Shown here piece after piece: positions 17,119-27,520 of a stretch of DNA of 64,000 nt. Source of the stretch: Pseudomonas sp. LFM046 (GTDB lineage: Bacteria > Pseudomonadota > Gammaproteobacteria > Pseudomonadales > Pseudomonadaceae); assembly GCF_000949385.2 (NCBI RefSeq), contig NZ_JYKO02000001.1, forward strand, positions 1,946,620 through 2,010,619, given 5' to 3'. Made by a program: the position numbers and the translations under genes. The notes beneath the pieces are model-generated. The model did no database searches. It was given only the letters and a program-made list of their open reading frames with translations, and had not been told where the DNA came from. Position 1 is the first letter of the stretch, and every line of letters begins with the position of its first letter.

Positions 17119-18134
17119 GTGCGCCTCCGCAGCCATTGCGGGCGCTGTTGCAGGGCATGGGGCCAGAGCACGCGACCGACCAGGGCGATGCTCAGCAGCA
17201 GGGCGCCGGCCAGGGGCCAGCTATAGAGCGCGTACGCCGGGCGTGCCTGGCTGGCGCGTTGGGTGACCGGTTCCAGGCGATCCAGGCTCTGCTCGATTTC
17301 CTCCAGTTCCGCGCTGCTGCGGGCACGGAAGTAGCGGCCGCCGGTCTGCTCGGCGATGGCGGTGAGGGTGGGCTCGTCCAGGTCCATGCTGGGGTTGAGG
17401 CCGAGGATGCCGAGGGCGTCGCCCTGCTGCGGGTCGGCGCCGATGCCGATGGTGTAGACCTTGACCTTCTCTTCGGCGGCGAGCCGGGCGGCGGTCAGCG
17501 GATCGATCTCGCCGCCGGTGTTGGCGCCGTCGGTGACCAGGACCAGGACGCGGCTGTCCGCCGGGCGCTGGCGCAGGCGTTTCACGGCCAGGCCGATGGC
17601 ATCGCCGATGGCGGTGTTCTTGCCGGCGATGCCGATCAGCGCTTCATCGAGCCAGGTGCGCACGGTCTGGCGGTCGAAGGTCAGTGGCGCCTGCAGGTAG
17701 GCCTGGCTGCCGAAGAGGATGAGGCCGATGCGGTCGCCGCGGCGGCCTTCGATGAACTGGCCCATCAGGTGCTTCACCAGGGTCAGGCGGCTGACGTCCT
17801 CGTCGTTCCATTGCATGTCGGCGTAGTCCATCGAGCCGGACACATCCACCGCCAGCAGCAGGTCACGGCCGCTGGTGGGCAGGGGCTGCGGCTCGCCCAC
17901 CCATTCCGGTCGCGCGGCGGCGCAGATCAGCAGCAACCAGAGCAGGGCGAAGGGCGCCTGTTGACGCCACGCCGGGAGGTTGGCGCGGGCGCGGCGGCCC
18001 ACCAGGCCTTCGAGGTCGGCCAGGAAACTCACCTTCAGCGCCGCTTCCCCGCTGTCCGCGGGCGGCAGCAGCAGGCGCAGCACCCAGGGCAGTGGGGTGA
18101 GGAGAAAGATCCAGGGCCAGGTGAACTCAAACAT
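17115..18134 (-). CDS. BatA-like VWA domain membrane protein
   Basis: 339 aa. Starts MFEFTWPWIFLLTPLPW with a first membrane segment, a second near residues 55-75, then a VWA domain with an intact metal-ion motif DVSGSM, and a last membrane segment near the C-terminus (SWPLAGALLLSIALVGRVLW). The topology puts the VWA domain between the second and last helices. The start overlaps the upstream DUF4381 gene by 8 bases. The intact DxSxS suggests this is the ligand-binding VWA protein of the operon, while its partner BatB has lost key residues. Confidence 0.9.
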   Translation of the reverse strand: MFEFTWPWIFLLTPLPWVLRLLLPPADSGEAALKVSFLADLEGLVGRRARANLPAWRQQAPFALLWLLLICAAARPEWVGEPQPLPTSGRDLLLAVDVSGSMDYADMQWNDEDVSRLTLVKHLMGQFIEGRRGDRIGLILFGSQAYLQAPLTFDRQTVRTWLDEALIGIAGKNTAIGDAIGLAVKRLRQRPADSRVLVLVTDGANTGGEIDPLTAARLAAEEKVKVYTIGIGADPQQGDALGILGLNPSMDLDEPTLTAIAEQTGGRYFRARSSAELEEIEQSLDRLEPVTQRASQARPAYALYSWPLAGALLLSIALVGRVLWPHALQQRPQWLRRRT

Positions 18135-18618
18135 GCTTGCGAATCCAGATCTCGACGGACTGGTAGAGGCCGCCGATGGCCCTGTCGTCCAGCTTGCACT
18201 GGGGGCGATAGGCACCTTCCACCAGGATCATCCAGCGCGTCAGGCCGGCGGCCGGGCAGCGGTTGTCCAGGTAGGCCAGCCAGGCACGGCCGCTGAGGGT
18301 GTGGCTCTGGTCGCCGGGGTAGTGCATGCGACACAGGCGCTTGAGCAGGCCGTTGAGCTCCTGCAGCCAAGGGCCGGCGGGCGCACCGTCGTAGGGTTTG
18401 GGCAGGCGCGCCAGTTCCTCCAGGGCGGCCTGGCGCAGCGGGTCCAGCGGTTGTTCGGGCTCGGTGGCGGCCTGGCGCGAGTGCAGTCGCCACCAACGCC
18501 AGCAGGCCCAGGCCAGCAGCGCGGCCAGGGGCGGCAGGCTCCACCAGCCGGGGGCGGGGGGCCACCAGGAGATGGCCGCCGGGGCGATCAGCGGTTCCAG
18601 GCCGTCCAGCGGGTTCAT
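18127..18618 (-). CDS. DUF4381 membrane protein of the bat operon
   Basis: 163 aa with one Trp-rich transmembrane helix (WWSLPPLAALLAWACWRWW, about residues 24-42) near the N-terminus and a cytoplasmic helical domain. DUF4381 proteins are found almost only between DUF58 and batA genes in MoxR operons. ATGA overlap with DUF58 upstream and an 8-base overlap with batA downstream. No enzymatic motif; likely a structural link of the Bat membrane complex. Confidence 0.85.
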   Translation of the reverse strand: MNPLDGLEPLIAPAAISWWPPAPGWWSLPPLAALLAWACWRWWRLHSRQAATEPEQPLDPLRQAALEELARLPKPYDGAPAGPWLQELNGLLKRLCRMHYPGDQSHTLSGRAWLAYLDNRCPAAGLTRWMILVEGAYRPQCKLDDRAIGGLYQSVEIWIRKHV

Positions 18619-19615
18619 CGTGCGCCGCCCTTGTGCTGCAGGTAGTCACGCAGTTGCTCGATCATGCCTTCCTGGGTGGAGAGCGGCAGCAGCAGCACGC
18701 CGAGCCGCTTGGCCAGGCGTTCCCAGCGGGCGGTGCGCGCTTCGCCCTGTTCCCGATAGGCCTGGCGCAGGTCGCTGGCGTGGGTGTCCAGCTCCAGTTG
18801 GGCGCCGTGCTGGGCAAAACGCAGCAGCCCGGCGGCGGGCAACGCGTGGTCCAGTGGGTCGGAAACCGGCAGCAGGATCAGGTCGGTGTGGCGGGCGAGC
18901 AGGGCGATCTGCTGCTCCGAGGTGTCGGACAGGGTGCGTTCGTCGCAGAGGATCACCACCAGGCTGCCCGGGCGCAGCACTTCACGGGCTCGGCGCAGGG
19001 CCAGGCTGAAGCCCTCGCGCTGGGTGTCGCCGGGGCTGCCGAGGGCCTGGTTGGCGCGGGCCAGGCGGCTGAGCAATTGCAGGAGACTCTGCTTGCTGCG
19101 CCTGGGCTTGATCTCGTGGTGCTCCAGATCGCTGAACACCAGGCCGCCAACCCGGTCGTTGTGCGCCAGGGCGGCCCAGCCAATAAGGCTGGCGGCCTGG
19201 GCGGCGAGCACCGACTTGAACACCAGCCCGGTACCGAAGAACAGGCGCTGGCTCTGTTCGACCATGATGAATACCGGTCGCTCCCGCTCTTCGTGGAAGA
19301 GCTTGGTGTGCGGCTCCTGGGTGCGGGCGGTGACGCGCCAGTCGATGGTGCGCACGTCGTCGCCGGCCTGGTAGATGCGGACCTGGTCGAAGTCCACGCC
19401 ACGTCCGCGCAGCTTGGAGTGATGCAGGCCGATCAGCGGGCTGCGCCGGGCGGGACTGGAGAAGATCTGGACTTCCCGTACCCGGTGGCGCATGTCGATC
19501 AGCTCGGCGAGGCCGACATGCACCCCTTCCGCGCTGGCAGCCGGCGGGGCGAAGCCGGGCGTCACCGGACGGCGTTTCATGACCCGGAATTTCCAGGCCG
19601 CCGCTTTCAGGCGCA

Positions 19616-19616
<1 letters not shown>
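18615..19616 (-). CDS. DUF58 protein of the MoxR/Bat operon
   Basis: 333 aa from the ATG at 19616, whose A is shared with the moxR stop (TGATG); an alternative ATG lies 12 codons in, at 19580. The DUF58 signature TIDWRVTART is present near residue 105, followed by a VWA-like fold (VFIMVEQSQ), again with a changed metal motif. No signal peptide or clear membrane span. DUF58 proteins partner MoxR ATPases and probably receive their chaperone action. Coupled on both sides by overlapping start and stop codons. Confidence 0.88.
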
Positions 19617-20575
<959 letters not shown>

Positions 20576-21008
20576 TGATGGACTCGTCGAACTGGGGAAA
20601 AGAGAGCTGTAAGCCCTCCGGTATTGGGGCATAACTTTAATCCAGACCAGGGTAGGCGGCCTAGAAGAGCCTGTGACCGGGGTATTGGTTCCGTGACGCG
20701 AGCAGGTTTTACACCAGCCTTACACAGGGCGCCGGTGCTTGCTTGTGGACGCGAATTCATTCGCGACGGGAACTTTCTGCACTGGCATCGGGGCGGACTC
20801 TGATTGAACGAATATGTCGCAGCTCCGTAAGCGCTTCGCCTCGCTCCCTCGTTAAGCTTTCGCGGCAATGGTGACCGCCGGGTCGCAGTTGTTCCCCCGG
20901 CGTTCGCCCGGAGCGGGGCCACACTGCCCGGATCGACCTGTGGCCCTCCCTCCGCACGTAGGCGTTCTACGCTTAACCCCAACAAAACGAGCCCAGCGGA
21001 GCACAACC
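20576..21008. promoter_or_regulatory. 433-bp divergent intergenic region between moxR and gdhB
   Basis: It must contain the promoters of both the bat operon and gdhB; I see no convincing hexamer pair. A single REP-like palindrome gcgaattcattcgc is at 20751-20764. Close to gdhB there is the Shine-Dalgarno agcggag (20995-21001). No gene is supported; the longer open frame running into gdhB is continuation of its frame without a better start. Confidence 0.4.
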
Positions 21009-24000
21009 ATGACGTCCTTCACCGCAGCCAGCAAAGCCGACTTCCAGCACCAACTGCGAGCGGCCCTGGCGCAGCACGTCAGCGAAAAGGCGTTGCCACA
21101 AGTAGCGCTGTTCGCCGAGCAATTCTTCGGCATCATCGCGCTCGACGAACTGACCCAGCGCCGTCTGTCCGACCTGGTCGGCTGCACCCTGTCGTCCTGG
21201 CGCCTGCTTGAGCGCTTCGACGCCGCCAGCCCGGAAGTCCGGGTGTTCAACCCCGACTACGAGAAGCACGGCTGGCAGTCCACCCACACGGCTGTGGAAG
21301 TGCTGCACCCGGACATCCCCTTCCTGGTGGACTCGGTTCGCATGGAACTGAACCGCCGCGGCTACAGCATCCATACCCTGCAGAACAACGTCATCAGCGT
21401 GCGCCGCGGCGCCAAGGGCGAGCTGCTGGAAGTGCTGCCCAAGGGCGCCCAAGGCAAGGATGTGCATCACGAATCGCTGATGTACCTGGAGATCGACCGC
21501 TGCGCCAGCAATGGCGCCATGAAGACCCTGGAGAAGGCCCTGCTGGAAGCGCTGGGCGACGTTCGCGTGGCCGTGGCCGACTTCAAGCCGATGAAGGCCA
21601 AGGCCCAGGAACTGCTGGCCTGGCTGGACAAGGCCAAGCTCAAGGTCGATGGCGAAGAGCTGGCGGAAGTGAAGGTGTTCATCGAGTGGCTGCTGGACGA
21701 CCACTTCACCTTCCTGGGGTATGAAGAATTCACCGTTGCCGACGACAAGGACGGCGGTCATCTGGTCTATGACGAGAAGTCCCTGCTGGGTATCTCCAAG
21801 CTGCGCCGCGCAGGCCTGAAGAAAGAAGACCTGCACATCGAGACCGAGGCGCTGAACTACCTGCGCGAGTCCACCCTCCTGTCTTTCGCCAAGGCCGCCG
21901 AGCCGAGCCGCGTGCACCGTCCCGCCTACCCGGACTTCGTGTCCATCCGTGAGCTGGATGCCAAGGGCAAGGTGATCAGAGAGTGCCGCTTCATGGGCCT
22001 CTACACCTCCGCCGTCTACGCCGAAAGCGTCGGCCGCATCCCCTACATCCGCCGCAAGGTGGCGGAAATCCAGCGCCGTTCCGGCTTCGACGCCAAGGCC
22101 CACCTGGGCAAGGAACTGGCCCAGGTGCTGGAAGTGCTGCCCCGTGACGACCTGTTCCAGACACCGGTGGACGACCTGTTCACCACCGCCATGTCCATCG
22201 TGCAGATTCAGGAACGCAACAAGATCCGCCTGTTCCTGCGTCGCGATCCCTATGGCCGCTTCGCCTACGCCCTGGCCTATGTGCCGCGTGACGTCTACTC
22301 CACCGAGACCCGCCTGAAGATCCAGCAGATCCTGATGGAGCGCCTGCAGGCCAGCGACTGCGAGTTCTGGACCTTCTTCTCCGAGTCGGTGCTGGCGCGC
22401 GTGCAGTTCATCCTGCGCCTGGACCCGAAGATCAAGCTGAACGTCGATACCGTCATGCTGGAGAAGGAAGTCGTCCAGGCCTGCCGTTCCTGGAAGGACG
22501 ACTACGCCAGCCTGGTCAACGAGACCTTTGGCGAGGGGCAGGGCACCCGCGTGCTGGCCGACTTCCCGAAAGGCTTCCCGGCCGGCTACCGCGAGCGTTT
22601 CGCCCCGCACTCGGCGGTGGTGGACATGCAGCACCTGTATAGCCTGTCCGAAGAGCGTCCGCTGGTGATGAGCTTCTACCAGCCGCTGGCCCAGGGCGAG
22701 CAGCAGCTGCACTGCAAGCTGTACCACGCCGACACCCCGCTGACCCTTTCCGACGTGCTGCCGATCCTGGAAAACCTCGGCCTGCGCGTGCTGGGTGAAT
22801 TCCCGTACCGCCTGGTGCGTCAGGACGGCCGCCAGTACTGGATCCATGACTTCGCCTTCACCAGCGCCCTGGGCGACGAAGTCGACCTCCAGCAACTCAA
22901 CGACACCCTGCAGGACGCCTTCGTCCACATCGTGGGTGGCCATGCCGAGAACGATGCCTTCAACCGCCTGGTGCTGACCGCTGCCATGCCCTGGCGCGAC
23001 GTCGCGCTGCTGCGCGCCTATGCCCGCTACCTGAAGCAGATCCGCCTGGGCTTCGACCTGTCCTATATCGCCAGCACCCTGCTGAACCACGCCAACATCG
23101 CCAAGGAGCTGGTGCGTCTGTTCAAGACCCGCTTCTACCTGGCGCGCAAGATGGCGTCGGGCGACCTGGACGACAAGCAGCAGAAGCTGGAGCAGGCCAT
23201 CCTCGGTGAGCTGGACAACGTTGCCGTGCTCAACGAAGACCGCATCCTGCGTCGCTACCTGGACCTGATCAAGGCGACCCTGCGCACCAACTTCTACCAG
23301 CCGGATGCCGCTGGCCAGAACAAGGCCTACTTCAGCTTCAAGCTGAGCCCGCGCCTGATCCCGGATATCCCGCGACCGGTGCCCAAGTTCGAGATCTTCG
23401 TCTACTGCCCGCGGGTGGAAGGCGTACACCTGCGCTTCGGCGACGTGGCGCGTGGCGGCCTGCGCTGGTCCGACCGCGAGGAAGACTTCCGTACCGAAGT
23501 GCTGGGTCTGGTGAAGGCGCAGCAGGTGAAGAACGCCGTGATCGTGCCCATGGGCGCCAAGGGCGGCTTCATCCCGCGTCGCCTGCCGGTGGGCGGTTCC
23601 CGTGACGACATCCAGGCCGAAGCCATCGCCTGCTACCGCATCTTCATCTCGGGCCTGCTCGACGTCACCGACAACCTCAAGGAAGGCAAGGTGGTGCCGC
23701 CGGCCAACGTGGTGCGCCACGACGCCGACGACCCCTATCTGGTCGTGGCCGCCGACAAGGGCACCGCGACCTTCTCCGACATCGCCAACGGCATCGCCCA
23801 GGAGTACGGCTTCTGGCTGGGTGACGCCTTCGCCTCCGGTGGTTCGGCCGGTTACGACCACAAAGGCATGGGCATCACCGCCAAGGGCGGCTGGGTGTCG
23901 GTGCAGCGTCACTTCCGCGAGCGCGGCATCGACGTGCAGAAGGATCACTTCACCGTGATCGGCATCGGCGACATGGCTGGCGACGTGTTCGGCAACGGCA

Positions 24001-25871
24001 TGCTGCTGTCGGACAAGCTGCAGCTGGTGGCCGCCTTCAACCACATGCACATCTTCATCGACCCGAACCCGGACGCGGCGTCCAGCTTCATCGAGCGCAA
24101 GCGCATGTTCGACCTGCCGCGTTCCTCCTGGGCTGACTACGACACCAAGCTGATCTCCGAAGGCGGCGGCATTTTCCTGCGCAGCGCCAAGAGCATCGCC
24201 ATCACCCCGCAGATGCAGGAACGCTTCGGCATCGAGGCGGACAAGCTGACCCCCACCGAGCTGCTCAACGCCCTGCTGAAGGCTCCGGTTGACCTGCTCT
24301 GGAACGGCGGCATCGGCACCTACGTCAAGGCCAGCAGCGAAAGCCACGCCGACGTGGGCGACAAGGCCAACGACGCCCTGCGCGTGGACGGCCGCGAACT
24401 GCGCGCCAAGGTGGTGGGCGAGGGCGGCAACCTCGGCATGACCCAGCTGGGTCGCGTCGAGTACGGCCTCAACGGTGGCGCCAGCAACACCGACTTCATC
24501 GACAACGCCGGCGGCGTGGACTGCTCGGACCATGAGGTCAACATCAAGATCCTGCTCAACGAGATCGTGTCCAACGGCGACATGACCAGCAAGCAGCGCA
24601 ACAAGCTGCTGGCCGACATGACCGACGACGTGGGCAACCTGGTGCTGGGCAACAACTACAAGCAGACCCAGGCGCTGTCCCTGGCGCAGCGTCGCGCACG
24701 GGAGAAGATCGGCGAATACAAGCGCCTGATCGCCGCCCTGGAAGCGGCCGGCAAGCTGGATCGCGGCCTGGAGTTCCTGCCCTCGGACGAGGAACTGAAC
24801 GAGCGCATCGCCGGTGGCCAGGGCCTGACCCGTCCGGAGCTGTCGGTGCTGATCTCCTACAGCAAGATCGACCTCAAGGAAGCCCTGCTGAAGTCCCTGG
24901 TGCCGGACGACGACTACCTGGCCCAGGAAATGGAAACCGCCTTCCCGGCGCGCCTGGCCGAAACCTTCGGCGACTCCATGCGCCGCCATCGCCTGAAGCG
25001 CGAGATCATCAGCACCCAGATCGCCAACGACCTGGTCAACCACATGGGCATCACCTTCGTGCAGCGCCTGAAGGAGTCCACCGGCATGAGCGCAGCCAAC
25101 GTGGCTGGCGCCTACGTGGTGGTGCGGGACATCTTCCGCCTGCCGCACTGGTGGAAGCAGATCGAGTCCCTGGACTACAAGGTGCCGGCCGAGCTGCAAC
25201 TGACCCTGATGGACGAGCTGATGCGCCTGGGCCGCCGTGCGACCCGCTGGTTCCTGCGCAGCCGTCGCGAGGACCAGGACGCCGCCCGTGACGTCAAGCA
25301 CTTCGGCCCGCGCGTGGCGGCACTCGCCGGCCGCCTGGACGAGCTGCTGGAAGGCCCGTCCCGCGAGCAGTGGCTGGCGCGCTACCAGGCGTATGTCGAA
25401 GCGGGCGCCCCTGAGGACCTGGCGCGTGTCGTGGCGGGTACCACCCACCTCTACACCCTGCTGCCGATCATCGAGGCCTCGGACGTCACCGGCAAGGACA
25501 CCGCCGAAGTCGCCGCCGCCTACTTCGCCGTCGGCGGTGCGCTGGACCTGTCGTGGTACCTGCAGCAGATCACCAGTCTGCCGGTGGAAAGCAACTGGCA
25601 GGCCCTGGCGCGGGAAGCCTTCCGCGACGATCTGGACTGGCAGCAGCGGGCGATCACCGTCTCCGTGCTGCAGATGAACGAAGGCCCGGCGGACATCGAG
25701 CAGCGCGTGGCCTACTGGCTCGACCAGCACCGTGCGCTGGTTGAGCGCTGGAAAGCCATGCTGGTGGAACTGCGCGCCGCGACCACCACCGACTACGCGA
25801 TGTATGCCGTGGCCAACCGCGAACTGATGGACCTGGCCCAGAGCGGCCAGCACGGCGTGTGCATCCCCTGA
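21009..25871 (+). CDS. gdhB: NAD-specific glutamate dehydrogenase, large 180-kDa class
   Basis: 1620 aa, the exact size class of the Pseudomonas GdhB/Streptomyces-type enzyme. It oxidises glutamate to 2-oxoglutarate and ammonium with NAD, mainly for arginine and glutamate catabolism. The N-terminal half holds regulatory ACT-like regions; the catalytic domain lies near residues 800-1300 and shows RGGLRWSDR, VPMGAKGGF (with the catalytic-type Lys) and GIGDMAGDVFGNGML. The start at ATG 21009 follows AGCGGAG, and homologues begin similarly with MTxFTAASK. Monocistronic, with a strong terminator. Family members are allosterically controlled by arginine and other amino acids; nothing in the DNA shows the transcriptional control. 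Confidence 0.97.
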   Translation: MTSFTAASKADFQHQLRAALAQHVSEKALPQVALFAEQFFGIIALDELTQRRLSDLVGCTLSSWRLLERFDAASPEVRVFNPDYEKHGWQSTHTAVEVLHPDIPFLVDSVRMELNRRGYSIHTLQNNVISVRRGAKGELLEVLPKGAQGKDVHHESLMYLEIDRCASNGAMKTLEKALLEALGDVRVAVADFKPMKAKAQELLAWLDKAKLKVDGEELAEVKVFIEWLLDDHFTFLGYEEFTVADDKDGGHLVYDEKSLLGISKLRRAGLKKEDLHIETEALNYLRESTLLSFAKAAEPSRVHRPAYPDFVSIRELDAKGKVIRECRFMGLYTSAVYAESVGRIPYIRRKVAEIQRRSGFDAKAHLGKELAQVLEVLPRDDLFQTPVDDLFTTAMSIVQIQERNKIRLFLRRDPYGRFAYALAYVPRDVYSTETRLKIQQILMERLQASDCEFWTFFSESVLARVQFILRLDPKIKLNVDTVMLEKEVVQACRSWKDDYASLVNETFGEGQGTRVLADFPKGFPAGYRERFAPHSAVVDMQHLYSLSEERPLVMSFYQPLAQGEQQLHCKLYHADTPLTLSDVLPILENLGLRVLGEFPYRLVRQDGRQYWIHDFAFTSALGDEVDLQQLNDTLQDAFVHIVGGHAENDAFNRLVLTAAMPWRDVALLRAYARYLKQIRLGFDLSYIASTLLNHANIAKELVRLFKTRFYLARKMASGDLDDKQQKLEQAILGELDNVAVLNEDRILRRYLDLIKATLRTNFYQPDAAGQNKAYFSFKLSPRLIPDIPRPVPKFEIFVYCPRVEGVHLRFGDVARGGLRWSDREEDFRTEVLGLVKAQQVKNAVIVPMGAKGGFIPRRLPVGGSRDDIQAEAIACYRIFISGLLDVTDNLKEGKVVPPANVVRHDADDPYLVVAADKGTATFSDIANGIAQEYGFWLGDAFASGGSAGYDHKGMGITAKGGWVSVQRHFRERGIDVQKDHFTVIGIGDMAGDVFGNGMLLSDKLQLVAAFNHMHIFIDPNPDAASSFIERKRMFDLPRSSWADYDTKLISEGGGIFLRSAKSIAITPQMQERFGIEADKLTPTELLNALLKAPVDLLWNGGIGTYVKASSESHADVGDKANDALRVDGRELRAKVVGEGGNLGMTQLGRVEYGLNGGASNTDFIDNAGGVDCSDHEVNIKILLNEIVSNGDMTSKQRNKLLADMTDDVGNLVLGNNYKQTQALSLAQRRAREKIGEYKRLIAALEAAGKLDRGLEFLPSDEELNERIAGGQGLTRPELSVLISYSKIDLKEALLKSLVPDDDYLAQEMETAFPARLAETFGDSMRRHRLKREIISTQIANDLVNHMGITFVQRLKESTGMSAANVAGAYVVVRDIFRLPHWWKQIESLDYKVPAELQLTLMDELMRLGRRATRWFLRSRREDQDAARDVKHFGPRVAALAGRLDELLEGPSREQWLARYQAYVEAGAPEDLARVVAGTTHLYTLLPIIEASDVTGKDTAEVAAAYFAVGGALDLSWYLQQITSLPVESNWQALAREAFRDDLDWQQRAITVSVLQMNEGPADIEQRVAYWLDQHRALVERWKAMLVELRAATTTDYAMYAVANRELMDLAQSGQHGVCIP

Positions 25872-25903
25872 CACCCGTGAAGCGGTAAGTTTTTAGTGCT
25901 CTC

Positions 25904-25930
25904 AGCCCCGCCTCGGCGGGGCTTTTTTTT
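25904..25930 (+). terminator. Intrinsic terminator of gdhB
   Basis: Arms agccccgcc (25904-25912) and ggcggggct (25915-25923) followed by T through 25930. Thirty-two bases after the gdhB stop. Confidence 0.92.
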
Positions 25931-26035
25931 GCCCCCGGCAACAGGAGCAGCGCGATGCGTGGATCGGGTTTCTGGAGGGGCTCGGCGAGATGGGCTTCGC
26001 TTCGCTCTAGCGCCTCCTGCGAAAGTTTCTCCAGT

Positions 26036-26157
26036 GCGGGGATCGAATTTATTTGAACGTGGGAATTCACGTCCTTGGGACGTGGTCATGCGTTACCGGC
26101 GCTGCCTGTGACGATTCGACTGCCCGGGCTGGCAGGATAAAGCCGATCCGGTAGGGT
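26036..26157 (-). repeat. About 120-bp interspersed repeat, copy 1
   Basis: Its reverse complement begins accctaccggatcggctt and aligns along its whole length with 54803-54920, about four fifths identical by eye. The shared blocks include cagtcgaatcgtcacaggcag, atgaccacgtcc, ggacgtg and cacgttcaaat. An internal palindrome around cacgtcc-ggacgtg could form a hairpin. It sits between gdhB and the next minus-strand gene and codes for nothing evident. Confidence 0.75.
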
Positions 26158-26177
26158 CAGGCGAAAGGGGCTACCGC

Positions 26178-26203
26178 AAGTCCACGTTCTACGAACGTGG
26201 ATG
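26178..26203. repeat. Small palindromic repeat ccacgttc-tac-gaacgtgg, copy 1
   Basis: Arms ccacgttc and gaacgtgg around tac form a tight hairpin. Nearly the same string, starting aagtccacgttctac, recurs at 44412-44435. Located 20-45 bases past the stop of the minus-strand gene, so it may act as its transcript end. Confidence 0.5.
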
Positions 26204-26224
26204 TTTACTCGCGAAAGGCGCGAT

Positions 26225-27094
26225 TTACCCCAATGCCTTCAGGTACCGCACCACGTCTGCCGCACCGGCCAGGCGCAGGCCTTCGCCCAGGGCGGTGGCG
26301 TCGGCGTGCTTCTTTGGTAGCAGGATGAACTCCGGGGCGCCGGTATGGCGCAGGAAGGTCAGGCGCGAATAGGGAATGCCGCCGTCCAGCAGCAAACCCA
26401 TGAAGGCCGGGTCGTTCCAGGCCTGCACCGGCATGGCCAGCACGTGGTAGCGCTCGCCCAGGAGCTCCAGGCCCGCCGGATCGAGGTGATAGTCGGTGAT
26501 CTCGGCGGGGAGGGTGGCTTCCAGCTTGCGCAACCGCGCGTAGGCGATGGAGGCGGCAAAGGCTTCGGCGTGCTGTTCGCCGCTCCAGAACAAGCGTCTG
26601 CCGTACCAGTTCGCCCGGCAGAGGCTGATGGGCTCACCGGCGAGGAAGCGCGGCAGGGGCTGGCTGATGGCCTTGACGAAGTCCTTGTAGCTGATGATCC
26701 GCACCATGCGACTCTGCAGGCCGGCCAGGTAATCCTCGAAACTGGGAACGGGCGCCGCGTTGATGTCGGTGCCGCAGAGACCATCGACCTGGCGCAGGTC
26801 GAAACTGTCGAGGCGCTGCTCGCTCCGTTTCACCACGCCCACCAGCACGGCATGGGCTTCCGCCTTGTCCTCCTGGACAGGGCCGGACAGGGCGCCGCGA
26901 CGCAGTTCTACCAGGCGTTGCAGGGGCGGGCCGGCCTGCCACCAGATGGTTTCCTGGGGGAGGGGCAGTGGCTGGAAGGGCAGTCGTAGCTGGCTGGCTC
27001 GCTCCAGTATCCGGCGCGACGCCTTGCCGATACCGAAGCGCTGGGCGATCGCAGCCAGGCGGGCGGTCAAGGGTGGTGGCTGCGTCGGACTCAT
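26225..27094 (-). CDS. Conserved Pseudomonas protein of unknown function
   Basis: 289 aa, cytoplasmic by appearance: no signal peptide, no membrane segment, no motif I recognise. The N-terminus (RFGIGKASRRILERASQL) is basic and helical; the middle is mixed alpha/beta (SFEDYLAGLQSRMVRIISYKDFVKAI) and the C-terminus carries GGIPYSRLTFLRHTGAPEFILLPKKHADATALGEGL. I have a weak memory of a DUF6685 label for such proteins, which should be checked. The upstream neighbour is divergent (DUF2835), with about 150 bases between the starts. Confidence 0.75.
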   Translation of the reverse strand: MSPTQPPPLTARLAAIAQRFGIGKASRRILERASQLRLPFQPLPLPQETIWWQAGPPLQRLVELRRGALSGPVQEDKAEAHAVLVGVVKRSEQRLDSFDLRQVDGLCGTDINAAPVPSFEDYLAGLQSRMVRIISYKDFVKAISQPLPRFLAGEPISLCRANWYGRRLFWSGEQHAEAFAASIAYARLRKLEATLPAEITDYHLDPAGLELLGERYHVLAMPVQAWNDPAFMGLLLDGGIPYSRLTFLRHTGAPEFILLPKKHADATALGEGLRLAGAADVVRYLKALG

Positions 27095-27241
27095 GGCCTG
27101 AATACTCCCCGGTCATGGGTGGCAGTGTGGCAGAGGGTTGCCGGCTGCGCACGCCGGGCATCGCTCATTTCCGCCTGGCGGGGAGGGAGCGCAAGTGGAC
27201 GCTGTGGCAGAATTCCACGGTTCATTGACGAGGATGCCTCC

Positions 27242-27463
27242 ATGCCCAGCCTGGTGCTGGATATTTCCCTGACTGCCGACGAATTCCTGGCAGTCTATCA
27301 AGGTCGGGCCAACCGCGTGTTGCTGCGCAGTCGGGATGGCCGCAAGGTCAGCCTCCCGGCTCAGCACCTGCGACCCCACCTGGGTCATGGCGGGGTGCGC
27401 GGCACCTTCCAGCTGGATTTCTCCGCCGAAGGCAAGCTGTTGCGCCTGCGCCGCCTCGCGTGA
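27242..27463 (+). CDS. DUF2835 small protein
   Basis: 73 aa. The start ATG at 27242 follows gacgagga, a good Shine-Dalgarno. The pattern LVLDISLTADEFLAVYQGRANRVLLRSRDGRKVSLPAQHLRP...GVRGTFQLDFS is characteristic of DUF2835, a small beta-rich, possibly PilZ- or Tudor-like domain; function unknown. Located 57 bases before pyrD and may share its transcript. Confidence 0.88.
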   Translation: MPSLVLDISLTADEFLAVYQGRANRVLLRSRDGRKVSLPAQHLRPHLGHGGVRGTFQLDFSAEGKLLRLRRLA

Positions 27464-27520
27464 CGGGGGCGGCGCAGCTATAATCGCCGGCCCATCCCGC
27501 CTATCGATGCCCGACCGACC

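Noticed and set aside
20973-25874. Open minus-strand frame of 1633 codons across gdhB
   Set aside because: It mirrors the real gdhB gene codon for codon. Such antisense frames arise from G/C-ending codons in high-GC genes; the translation is rich in His, Gln, Val and Gly with no domain.
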